Source of the DNA: CAZUDO01 sp964618895
Lineage (GTDB): Bacteria > Desulfobacterota > Binatia > DP-6
NCBI GenBank assembly: GCA_964618895.1
Contig: CAZUDO010000121.1
Span: 1 to 37,280 of the forward strand
DNA length: 37,280 nucleotides
Direction of reading: 5' to 3'
The position numbers and the translations under genes were made by a program. Below are positions 23,281 to 30,643 of this stretch, piece after piece; position 1 is the first letter of the stretch; each line of letters opens with the position of its first letter. Below the pieces are notes generated by a model, which made no database searches, was not told the DNA's origin, and saw only the letters and a list, made by a program, of their open reading frames with translations.

Positions 23281-24153
23281 CTAGTTGTTCGCCGCGCCCT
23301 GGGCGATCCAGGCACTGATGGTCGCCAGGTCCACGGCCGACAGCGGGGGCCGCCCGAGCGGCATCTGCGTGAAGCCGCACGACGTCCCGGTCAACTTCTT
23401 CATCAACACGCTCGTCTCCGGCGACCCCGGCACCACCAGCTCCATGCCCGTGCACGGGTTCTCCGTGCTCTGCTTGGTGGTGAGCACGCCGTACGCTTTG
23501 GCTGCCGTCCCCATGTCCAGGTTCTGGGCCGGGAACTGTCCGGCGTGGCAACCGGCACCGAGACACCCTGCCGTGAGGATCGGCTGTACCTGGCGGGCGA
23601 AGCTGACGGGCAGCGTGGTCGTCGTCGTTCCACCGGGCAGCGTCGTGGTCGTGGTCGTCGACCCGCACCGACAGGCGACGCACGCGAGGCCCGCGTCGCA
23701 CCCCGTGGTGCCGTCGCAGGTCTCGCCGTTCGCCGTGTCGACCGTGCCGTCTCCGCAGCGCGGCGCGGTGAACGTGGTCGGCGTCCTGCCCGTCTTCACG
23801 GTGGCGGTGAGCGTGCCACAATCGCCCGCGATCAGGCCCTTCAGCTTCACCTTGAACGGGACCCCACAGGCGTTCTTCTTCCACGTGCAGCTGACCCGGG
23901 TACCCTTCTTCGTACCTTTGACCCGCGCTCGCCTGGCCGGGCAGCTCGGCTCGAGGGCGCTGACGAACATCGGGCGCATGCCGTCGACCAGCACCGTGTC
24001 GGTCACCACCCGGGCGCCGGCGACGACGCCGCTGCTCCCGTGGGCGATGAAGCGCCCCGTGCACGCCGGCAGCGGCGCCGACCGCGCAGGCGCCGCGGCA
24101 CCCGACACAGCGCCGCAGGCGACCAAGAATGCGAGCACGCGGGCGCACGCCAT
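23281..24153 (-). CDS. Secreted protein with C-terminal CX4CH cytochrome-like domain (short paralog)
   Basis: 290 aa, signal peptide MACARVLAFLVACGAVSGAA. Same order as the following paralog: N-terminal domain (GRFIAHG, CPARRARVKGTKKGT, CGVPFKVKLKGLIAGDC, FTAPRC), one GETCDG Cys motif, a short linker with two Thr runs (165-180) and the C-terminal domain VSFARQVQPILTAGC with CLGAGCH (197-203), Met ligand candidate M264 (TQMPLGRPP) and WIAQGAANN. A single Cys-rich module and shorter linkers explain the size difference. Tetraheme cytochromes c3 also use CX4CH, so covalent heme is credible. First of a two-gene minus-strand unit, divergent from the glycosyltransferase over 177 bp. Confidence 0.82.
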   Translation of the reverse strand: MACARVLAFLVACGAVSGAAAPARSAPLPACTGRFIAHGSSGVVAGARVVTDTVLVDGMRPMFVSALEPSCPARRARVKGTKKGTRVSCTWKKNACGVPFKVKLKGLIAGDCGTLTATVKTGRTPTTFTAPRCGDGTVDTANGETCDGTTGCDAGLACVACRCGSTTTTTTLPGGTTTTTLPVSFARQVQPILTAGCLGAGCHAGQFPAQNLDMGTAAKAYGVLTTKQSTENPCTGMELVVPGSPETSVLMKKLTGTSCGFTQMPLGRPPLSAVDLATISAWIAQGAANN

Positions 24154-24292
24154 CCGGGAGCGGCTAACCCAGCCCGGGTCGCCGTGTCAACGGAAAAGAC
24201 GCCGCTCCAGCTATGGAGCCGCCAACGGGTGCTCGCGGGCCACTACGGCCCCGGGGTCGCTCGCCAGAGGGTCGCAGGGTGCGGGAGCGTTT

Positions 24293-24319
24293 TTGCAGAG
24301 GCGCGACCGCGGCTATGAT
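24293..24319 (+). promoter_or_regulatory. Possible sigma-70-like promoter before the glycosyltransferase
   Basis: TTGCAG (24293-24298) and TATGAT (24314-24319) lie 15 nt apart, the latter five of six to the -10 consensus, in an otherwise very GC-rich intergenic stretch. The ATG is 11 nt further on. The spacing is short and the -35 weak. Confidence 0.25.
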
Positions 24320-24330
24320 CGCCCGCCGTC

Positions 24331-25068
24331 ATGGCGGACATCGTCCACAGCCTCTGGATCGGCGACACGCTCGGGCCTCTCCAGCGGCTCGCGATCGCCT
24401 CGTTCCTGACCCACGGCCATCCGTATCACCTGTACTGCTACGGGACGGTGGACGGCGTCCCCGCCGGCACCGTGCTCCGCGACGGCAACGAGATCCTGCC
24501 GGCGAGCGCCATCTTCCGGTACGCGCATGGCGAGGAACGTGGCAGTGTGTCGGCGTTCTCGAACCTCTTCCGCTACAAGCTCCTGCTCGACCGCGGCGGC
24601 TGGTGGGTGGATACGGACGTGTTGTGCCTGCGGCCGTTCACGTTCGCGGACGACGTCGTTCTGGCGAGCGAGCTCACACCGCAGCGCCGACACGTGGCGT
24701 CCGCCGTCATCAGGCTTCCGCCCGGTCACCCGCTCATGCGGCGCTGCTACGACGCCGCCCGCACCGCCGACAAGCCGACGCTCCTGTGGGGCGAGATCGG
24801 CCCGCGCCTGCTCGATCGCGTGGTCACGGAGCTCGGCTACTGGCCCCGCGTCCGGGACTGCGCGGTCTTCTGCCCCGTCCCGTCCTTCCACTGGCAGGCG
24901 TTGATGACCGACGGGGCGGGATTCCTCGACGAGACCACCGTCGCCGTGCACCTCTGGCACGAACGCTGGCGCCGCGCCGGCATGGATCGGGACCCGCGTT
25001 TCGCGCCGACGTCCCTGCTCACGCGCGTGCAGCAGCAGGTGGCGGCCGCGGAAAACGTGTCGGACTGA
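24331..25068 (+). CDS. DXD-type glycosyltransferase (sugar-binding Gly_transf_sug-like)
   Basis: 245 aa (MADIVHSLWIGDTLGPLQRL). IVHSLWIGD at the N-terminus and SAFSNLFRYKLLLDRGGWWVDTDVLCLRPF (DTD 94-96) are the hallmark of the GT-A fold family with the DXD sugar-binding motif, which includes capsular and OCH1/alpha-1,4-GlcNAc transferase-like enzymes. The DXD binds the nucleotide-sugar phosphates through a metal. HLWHERWRR near the end is the usual C-terminal His motif. No membrane segment, so it is cytoplasmic or peripheral. The acceptor is unknown; a role in surface glycans is inference, as no other glycan gene lies near. Possibly co-transcribed with the membrane protein 34 bp downstream. 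Confidence 0.88.
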   Translation: MADIVHSLWIGDTLGPLQRLAIASFLTHGHPYHLYCYGTVDGVPAGTVLRDGNEILPASAIFRYAHGEERGSVSAFSNLFRYKLLLDRGGWWVDTDVLCLRPFTFADDVVLASELTPQRRHVASAVIRLPPGHPLMRRCYDAARTADKPTLLWGEIGPRLLDRVVTELGYWPRVRDCAVFCPVPSFHWQALMTDGAGFLDETTVAVHLWHERWRRAGMDRDPRFAPTSLLTRVQQQVAAAENVSD

Positions 25069-25102
25069 AGGCTGCCCTCGCGACATGTGCTACACAAACC
25101 GA

Positions 25103-26305
25103 ATGGAGAACACGAAGGGAAGCCGGCCGTCCGATCTACCCCCTTGGGTCGAGTTCTCGCCGATCCGCGGTGGGCCGTTGTACCACCTCCAGCGGTCGGT
25201 GCGTCTCGTGCCCCGGGGCGGCCTCGGGCTCGGGCGGCGCGCCGTGCTCCTCGCGCTCATCGCCTGGGTCCCGTTGGCGGTGTGGGCATACCTGCACACG
25301 CGCCTGGTCTCGGGCGTCGACGAGCCGCTCCTGCGTCATTTCGGCATCCCCGCTCGCGCATTGATCGCGATTCCACTCCTGGTGCTCGCCGAGGGTGGCT
25401 TCGAGACGGCGACGGTGCGGGACCTCCGCTACCTGATCACGTCGGGGCTGCTCCCGGTCTCGAAGCTGCCGGCGTTGCAGGCGATCCTCGCGCGCGCGAC
25501 CCGTATGCGGGACTCATGGCCCGCCTTCCTGCTCGGCATGGCCGTGGTGGGCGCAGTCGTATGGTACGGGACGACGGGCTTCGCGCACCTCGACGCCCTC
25601 AACTGGGCGGTGATGCGCGAGAGCGGTGACGCACAGCTCGGCTTCGGGGGCTTCTGGTTCCTGTGTGTCCTGATGCCGCTGTTCTGGATCCTGGTGCTGC
25701 ACTGGCTGTGGCGCGTCGCGATGGTGACGTGGGTGTTCTGGCGCATCTCGCGCATCGGACTCGTGCTCGCACCGACCCATCCCGATGGCGCCGCGGGCCT
25801 CGGCTTCCTCGAACGGTTTCCCGGCGTCTTCGCCCCGGTCGCCTTCGCGCTCGGGGTCGTCGCCGCGTCGGCCTTCGGCCACGACATCCTCCACCACGGT
25901 GCGCACGTGAAGGAGCTCGCCCCGGCGATGGGACTGCTCACGATCGTCACCATCGGCCTCTTCCTGGCACCGTTGCTCGCGTTCGCACCGCTGCTCCTCG
26001 CGACCAAGCGCGAGGCGCTGCGCACGTACGGCACGCTCGTCGCCCGTCACAGCCGCCTCGTCGACGCCAAGTGGATCCACGGCGAGGCGGTCGCCGACGC
26101 CGACGTGCTCGACGCGCCGGAGCTCGGTCCAGTCGCCGATGTCCAGGCGCTCTACGAAGCGATCCGGAACATCCGCCCTGCACCGATCGGCAGAAGCTCG
26201 GTGGTCAGGATCGCCCTGGCGACGCTGGTCCCGCTCCTCCCCGTGGTCGCTCTCGAGATCCCGCTCGTAGTGGTGCTGAAGAGGCTGCTCAGCGCCCTTG
26301 CGTAA
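25103..26305 (+). CDS. Integral membrane protein of unknown function, about six helices
   Basis: 400 aa from ATG 25103 (MENTKGSRPSDLPPW); an ATG at 25085 would add MCYTNR. I do not recognise the family by name. Hydrophobic segments lie at about 48-65, 88-105, 148-168, 190-215, 245-262, 278-300 and at the C-terminus (about 378-395). A cytoplasmic-looking stretch of about 80 residues before the last helix (ATKREALRTYGTLVARHSRL, then VADADVLDAPELGPVADVQALYEAI) is polar. Conserved-looking features are SPIRGGPLYHLQ near the N-terminus and THPDGAAGLGFLERF after the fourth helix, a motif I associate with uncharacterised membrane proteins. Possibly paired with the glycosyltransferase. Confidence 0.75.
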   Translation: MENTKGSRPSDLPPWVEFSPIRGGPLYHLQRSVRLVPRGGLGLGRRAVLLALIAWVPLAVWAYLHTRLVSGVDEPLLRHFGIPARALIAIPLLVLAEGGFETATVRDLRYLITSGLLPVSKLPALQAILARATRMRDSWPAFLLGMAVVGAVVWYGTTGFAHLDALNWAVMRESGDAQLGFGGFWFLCVLMPLFWILVLHWLWRVAMVTWVFWRISRIGLVLAPTHPDGAAGLGFLERFPGVFAPVAFALGVVAASAFGHDILHHGAHVKELAPAMGLLTIVTIGLFLAPLLAFAPLLLATKREALRTYGTLVARHSRLVDAKWIHGEAVADADVLDAPELGPVADVQALYEAIRNIRPAPIGRSSVVRIALATLVPLLPVVALEIPLVVVLKRLLSALA

Positions 26306-26318
26306 TGCAGAGCTGCCA

Positions 26319-27341
26319 TCAGTGGGACGACGGCACGTCCTGGAAGAACCCGTTGAGGCGCAGGAGGTCGGGGCGGTCGCCGTCATCGTCGCCGGGCTGA
26401 TTGCCCGGTCGCGAGGCGGCGCCCGCCAGTACCTTCCAGTACCCATGCTCGACGCACGCCCGCTCGAGCACCCCACGCTCGCGAAGCAGCCGGTGCATGC
26501 GCGGCAAGTTGTAGTGCGGCACCGTCATCAACAGGTGGTGTTCGAGGTGGTAATTGACGCGGTTCGGGGCGAGCAGCAGGCGCTCCCACCAGCGCGCGAC
26601 GGTGGTGCGGGTATTGCCGAGCGGATCGTCCGCATCGGGCGTGAGCGCGTGCTCGGCGATCGAGCGGAAGCGGGTCACGAGCGTGTGGGTCGTGAGCCAT
26701 GCCCCGGCCCAGAGGAGATACAACTCCGGCCGCCCGAGCGCGGCCAGGAGGCCGAGCAGCGCCAGGTTGGTCACCAGGACGCCGCGGGTCGCGGCACGAG
26801 CGATGGGGTCCTGGCGATAGCGGCGGAAGGTCCGCTGCCAGGCGCCGCGCGCGAACTTCCGGCCCGTCTGTCCCGAGAGATCCCGCCACACCTTCCGTCG
26901 AAAGCTCGCCCGCGTGATCGGGAACGGGCGGATCAGTCCCAGGTCGGGATCCTCCGCCGTTCCCGTCTTGGCGTGGTGCTGGAGGTGGTAGGGCCGATAC
27001 GGGCGCAGGTCGCTCCAGATCGGGTAGGCGCACAGCCAGTTGCCGGCCCAGTCGTTGAGCGTCCGGCCGCGGAAGAGCGAACGGTGCGAGGCTTCATGCA
27101 TGAGCACAGCGAAGCCGAGCTGCCGCGCCCCGATCACGAACAGGGCGACCACGACGGTGAGCGGGTTCGGCCACACCGCGACGAGCGCAAAGGAGGCGAA
27201 CACGAGCGACCAGTCGATCGCGATCGAAAGCCAGGAGCGCAGATCGTGCATCTCGAGAAGCGCCCGGATGTCGTCGCGCCCGATCGCCGTCCGCCAGCGT
27301 GCGGTCGCGGCTTCTTCGAAGGTGGCGGGGCTTGCCGTCAT
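26319..27341 (-). CDS. Membrane fatty acid desaturase
   Basis: 340 aa from ATG 27341 with GGAG 8 nt upstream; a longer frame reading back through the regulator gene is not used. All three His boxes of the membrane di-iron family are present: HEASH (82-86), HLQHH (119-123) and HLEHH (265-269), plus AEHALT (H231). Hydrophobic helix pairs flank them (about 40-75 and 185-222). It introduces a double bond, or hydroxylates, an acyl chain at the inner membrane using O2 and electrons from ferredoxin or cytochrome b5-type donors. Its start overlaps the stop of the PaaX-like regulator (ATGA), so the two are translationally coupled, last in the nine-gene run. The substrate is unknown. Confidence 0.93.
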   Translation of the reverse strand: MTASPATFEEAATARWRTAIGRDDIRALLEMHDLRSWLSIAIDWSLVFASFALVAVWPNPLTVVVALFVIGARQLGFAVLMHEASHRSLFRGRTLNDWAGNWLCAYPIWSDLRPYRPYHLQHHAKTGTAEDPDLGLIRPFPITRASFRRKVWRDLSGQTGRKFARGAWQRTFRRYRQDPIARAATRGVLVTNLALLGLLAALGRPELYLLWAGAWLTTHTLVTRFRSIAEHALTPDADDPLGNTRTTVARWWERLLLAPNRVNYHLEHHLLMTVPHYNLPRMHRLLRERGVLERACVEHGYWKVLAGAASRPGNQPGDDDGDRPDLLRLNGFFQDVPSSH

Positions 27342-28177
27342 GATGCGAGCTCCATGGTGTCCGGGGCGAGCCGCGTGTCGAGCGGCGCGCGCAGCGAGGG
27401 GACATCGAACCGGCGCAGCAACTCCGCCCAGGCGGCGCGTCCCTGGCGGTCGTACTGCTGCAACGTCAGCGCCAGCGCCTGGCGATCGTCGGCCGGGCAG
27501 ATGGCGTCGGGCAGTAGCGGATCGAGCACCAGCTGCCGGATCGCCCGGCCGCCGAGCAGGAACGACTCGACCATGGCCGCACCGGCAGCGAGACGCGGGA
27601 GCCGGGTCGCGCTGCGCTCGAGCTCTTCCCGCAAGGCGCGATGGGCCGCGCACAGGCCGGCCGCGTCCCAGAGGCCGCGGGCGCGCACCTCCGCCGGGCG
27701 ATCGAGGCCGCCCAGCTCGAACACGAGGTCCGCGCGCGGGACGCCGAGGGCGCCGAGCTCGTCGCGCAGCCCGTCCACAGGCGCGCTCAGGTTGTCGGGA
27801 CGCAGCCACAGCGACGGGAGCAGGGCACGGAAGCCGAGCAGACGCAGCGCGCGCGCCCGCCCCCGCTGCTCGGTCCGGCCCACCGCGTTGGGATGCAGCG
27901 CGATCCAGCCACCGGCCCAGCGCCGCGTCCGGCGTTCGAGGTGCTTCCACGATGCCGTGTACTGGTGGATCGCTTGCGCCGTCTCGCCGAGGCGATACCG
28001 CCCGCGCTCGTCGCGCGCGATCTCGCCCGAGGCCAGCAGCCGGGTGACCGCCACCCGGACGGCGTTGGGCGCGAGCTCGAACAGGTCGCCCGCCTCGACC
28101 AGGGCACCGACCGGCATCGACCCGCGCCTGAGCGTCGAAAGGAGATCGAGGATCAGACTCCTGGGGGTCGGCGTCAC
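27338..28177 (-). CDS. PaaX-family transcriptional regulator
   Basis: 279 aa from GTG 28177 (MTPTPRSLILDLLSTL); a longer version starting MRPWFSRRN adds 12 residues. The N-terminal winged helix (about 2-75: RSLILDLLSTLRRGSMPVGALVEAGDLFELAPNAVRVAVTRLLASGEI) and the C-terminal PaaX domain (SWKHLERRTRRW, LHPNAV) match PaaX, the repressor of phenylacetate catabolism released by an acyl-CoA. Here the effector is probably a CoA thioester made by the adjacent ligases. The neighbouring inverted repeat (28183-28229) is a candidate operator. Its stop overlaps the desaturase start. GTG start with no strong ribosome site. Confidence 0.88.
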   Translation of the reverse strand: MTPTPRSLILDLLSTLRRGSMPVGALVEAGDLFELAPNAVRVAVTRLLASGEIARDERGRYRLGETAQAIHQYTASWKHLERRTRRWAGGWIALHPNAVGRTEQRGRARALRLLGFRALLPSLWLRPDNLSAPVDGLRDELGALGVPRADLVFELGGLDRPAEVRARGLWDAAGLCAAHRALREELERSATRLPRLAAGAAMVESFLLGGRAIRQLVLDPLLPDAICPADDRQALALTLQQYDRQGRAAWAELLRRFDVPSLRAPLDTRLAPDTMELAS

Positions 28178-28182
28178 ACCAG

Positions 28183-28229
28183 GGACATTACGCCTGCTGA
28201 ACCATGGGCGCAAGAGGTGTAATATCGCC
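28183..28229. promoter_or_regulatory. Imperfect inverted repeat upstream of the PaaX-like gene
   Basis: ggacattacgcc (28183-28194) and ggtgtaatatcgcc (28216-28229) face each other over 21 bp. The inner arms ATTACGCC and GGTGTAAT match at seven of eight positions. It lies immediately before the regulator's GTG, so autoregulation by a dimer is plausible. Found by eye only. Confidence 0.35.
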
Positions 28230-28241
28230 CAAGCCCAGGGC

Positions 28242-29045
28242 TCAGCGCCCCTTCCACGCCGGCGGGCGCTTGGCGACGAACGCGCGCGGCCCCTCGGCGT
28301 GGTCTTCCGACTGCTCGACGATCTCCAGGTACCCGGCCGCGATCTCCTCCGCCTGCGGGATGGGGAGCCCGAGGCCCTGCAGGATGCCCATCTTCGTCCC
28401 CCATACGGCGAGCGGCGCGTTGGAGACGATCATCGCCGCCAGCTCGCGCGCCCGGGTCATCAGCCGCTCGTGCGGCACCACCTCCGTCACCAGACCCACC
28501 TCGTACGCCCGCTGCGCGCTCATGCGCTCGCGGCTGCCGAGGAGCGCCATGCGGAGACACACGCTGACCGGCACCCGGCGGGCCATGTTCACCATCTCGT
28601 GCGACGACACGTAGCCGAGCGACACGTGCGGATCCACGAAGAAGGCCTTCTCGGACGCGATCGGGATGTCGCTCTCGGTGACCAGGTCGAGCGAGAAACC
28701 GGCCACCACGCCGTTCACCGCCGCGATCACCGGCTTGTGCACGCGCTGGCGGCGGGGCGTGGGCAGGTCGACGATGCCCTCGATCATGGCCAGCTCGCGC
28801 CAACGGTCGGGCTTGATGAAGCCACCGGTAGCGAGCGACTCCACGTCGGCACCGCTGGAGAAGCCCTCGCCCGCGCCGGTCAGGATCGCGACCCAGATGT
28901 CGGGGTCGGCCTTGACCCGTTTCCACGCCTCGCGCAGCTCGTCCTTCAGCTGCTGGTTCATGGCGTTCCTCCGCTCGGGGCGGTTCAGCGTGATGGTGGC
29001 GATGCGGTCCTCCACATCGACGAGGACGGTGGGTGTGTCTGCCAT
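28242..29045 (-). CDS. Enoyl-CoA hydratase/isomerase-family (crotonase) protein with altered active-site acids
   Basis: 267 aa (MADTPTVLVDVEDRIATITLNRPERRNAMN). Crotonase fold: NRPERRNAMN, oxyanion loop GEGFSSGADV, AAVNGVVAGFSLDLVTESDIPIASEKAFFVDPHVSLGYVSS. The two catalytic Glu of rat hydratase (GGGCEL and QPEI) correspond to Asp (SLDL) and His (DPHV) here. That points to a subfamily with other chemistry (isomerase, hydrolase or unknown) rather than plain hydratase. Preceded 5 bp away by an acyl-CoA synthetase on the same strand and followed 64 bp on by the PaaX-like gene, so a CoA-thioester role within this operon is well supported. Confidence 0.88.
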   Translation of the reverse strand: MADTPTVLVDVEDRIATITLNRPERRNAMNQQLKDELREAWKRVKADPDIWVAILTGAGEGFSSGADVESLATGGFIKPDRWRELAMIEGIVDLPTPRRQRVHKPVIAAVNGVVAGFSLDLVTESDIPIASEKAFFVDPHVSLGYVSSHEMVNMARRVPVSVCLRMALLGSRERMSAQRAYEVGLVTEVVPHERLMTRARELAAMIVSNAPLAVWGTKMGILQGLGLPIPQAEEIAAGYLEIVEQSEDHAEGPRAFVAKRPPAWKGR

Positions 29046-29050
29046 GGTGG

Positions 29051-30643
29051 TCACTGCTCCCCCAGGGCCGCCTGCGCGCGCTTGCGCAGCGCCCCTTTCT
29101 CGGCCCGGCCGGATGCCGTGAGCGGCAGCTCGGCCTCGGCGATCACGAACACGTGCCGGGGCACCTTGTAGCTCGCCAGCGTCTCCCGGCAGAACGCCTG
29201 CAGCGCGTCCGGCGGTGCGCTGGCGCCCGGGCGCGGTACGACGAAGGCGACCACGTTCTCGCCGCGGGTCGCGTGCGGCACGCCGACCACGTGCGCCGAC
29301 TTGACGGCCGGGTGGCGCGCCAGGGCCTCTTCCACCTCGACCGCGGCCACGTTGACCCCGGCGGTCTTGATCACGTCCTTGGCGCGGGTGGCGAAATGCA
29401 GAAACCCCTGCGCGTCCAGGTAGCCGAGGTCCCCGGTACGAAAAAATCCCTCGGCGTCGAAAGTGTCGGCGGGCGGCACCTTGTAGTAGCCCTCCATGAG
29501 CGTCGGGCCCTTCACCAGGATCTCGCCGCTCTCTCCCGGCGCGACGGGCTGGCGCGTCTCGGCATCGACGATGCGCACCTCCATGCCGGCGAGCGGGCGG
29601 CCAAAGGTTTCGCGGCGCACGGCGGGCGGGTCGTCCCAGCGCGCGCACGAGATGCAGGTGGCCGTCTCGCTCATGCCGTACATGCCGACGGCCAGATGAT
29701 CGTCGCCCAGGAGCCGCGGCGCCAGGACGTGGTTGCTGCCCTTCCTCAAGAAGAGCCGGCGGCGCGCGAAGTCCGGGTGCTCGAGCAGCGGGCCCGCCTG
29801 GTGCCAGCCTGCCATGATGGTGCAGCGCTCGGTCTCGAGCAGCTCGAGGGCCGCGCCGGCGTCGACCGTCTCCTGCAGGACGAGCCGGCCACCGCCCGCC
29901 ATGGTGGCGAGCGCGCCGATGATGAAGCCGCCGCTCCAGAAGAGCGGCATGTGCCCCCACCAGGCGTCGTCCAGCCCGATGCCGACGCACTCGGCGATGC
30001 GCTCGCCGGAGGTGACCAGCGCCTCGTGGCAGTGCACCACCGCCTTGGCCTGTGCCGTGGTGCCGGAGGTGAAGAAGATGGTCGCGCGTTCGGCCGGCCC
30101 GACGGTCGCTTCGAGCGCGTCCAGGAACGCCTCGTCGGCCGTCGCCGGCAGGTCCGCCCAGCGATCGGTGCCGGGCGCGGCGCCCTCGAGCAGCATCACG
30201 CGCCGGAGCTGGGGCAACCGCGCCGCGAACAGCCTCCCCGGGGCGGCCGTGTCGAGCTCGGGCGCCAGCTCGCGGAGCTGCGCCAGGTAGTCGTGCTTCA
30301 AGAAGCGCGGCACCATGACCAGCGTCGCCACGTCGCCGTGCGCGAGGCCGTAGGCCAGCTCGTCCCGCTTCCAGAGCGTCGACATGGGCACCAGCACGGC
30401 GCCGATGCGAAGCACACCGAACGCCAGCGGCAGCCACTCGAGACGGCTCGGACACAGGAGCGCCACGTGCATGCCGCGGGTCACGCCGGCGGCGACCAGC
30501 GTGGCGGCGGCGACGCGGCTGGCGGCGCGGAGCTCGGCCCACGTCATAGTGGCGGTCACGCGCTCGCGGGGCGCGTACGCGATCGCCACGCGCCCGGGCG
30601 CGCGCGCGGCGCAGGCGTCCAGGAAGGCTCCCAACGTCTTCAT
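29051..30643 (-). CDS. Acyl-CoA synthetase (AMP-forming, class I), second in pair
   Basis: 530 aa (MKTLGAFLDACAARAPG). Adenylation domain motifs in order: FFTSGTTAQAKAVVHCHEAL (A3), MYGMSETA (A5), GFFRTGDLGYLDAQGF (A7) and KDVIKTAGVNVAAVEVEEAL (A8). The C-terminal LPLTASGRAEKGALR region includes the hinge and a candidate K in the usual PxxxxGK position (here GRAEK). It forms an acyl-AMP then acyl-CoA. Its ATG overlaps the stop of the other synthetase (ATGA), so both are translated together. The chain length or aromatic nature of the acid is not evident. Confidence 0.92.
   Translation of the reverse strand: MKTLGAFLDACAARAPGRVAIAYAPRERVTATMTWAELRAASRVAAATLVAAGVTRGMHVALLCPSRLEWLPLAFGVLRIGAVLVPMSTLWKRDELAYGLAHGDVATLVMVPRFLKHDYLAQLRELAPELDTAAPGRLFAARLPQLRRVMLLEGAAPGTDRWADLPATADEAFLDALEATVGPAERATIFFTSGTTAQAKAVVHCHEALVTSGERIAECVGIGLDDAWWGHMPLFWSGGFIIGALATMAGGGRLVLQETVDAGAALELLETERCTIMAGWHQAGPLLEHPDFARRRLFLRKGSNHVLAPRLLGDDHLAVGMYGMSETATCISCARWDDPPAVRRETFGRPLAGMEVRIVDAETRQPVAPGESGEILVKGPTLMEGYYKVPPADTFDAEGFFRTGDLGYLDAQGFLHFATRAKDVIKTAGVNVAAVEVEEALARHPAVKSAHVVGVPHATRGENVVAFVVPRPGASAPPDALQAFCRETLASYKVPRHVFVIAEAELPLTASGRAEKGALRKRAQAALGEQ

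Noticed and set aside
24258..24294. Stem CGCTC / GAGCG followed by TTTTT as a terminator
   Set aside because: Only a five-base stem with a 22-base loop, and no upstream gene on the plus strand ends there.
26319..27950. A 543-residue desaturase with long N-terminal extension
   Set aside because: The extension is the wrong frame of the PaaX-like gene. The ATG at 27341 has a ribosome site and overlaps that gene's stop.
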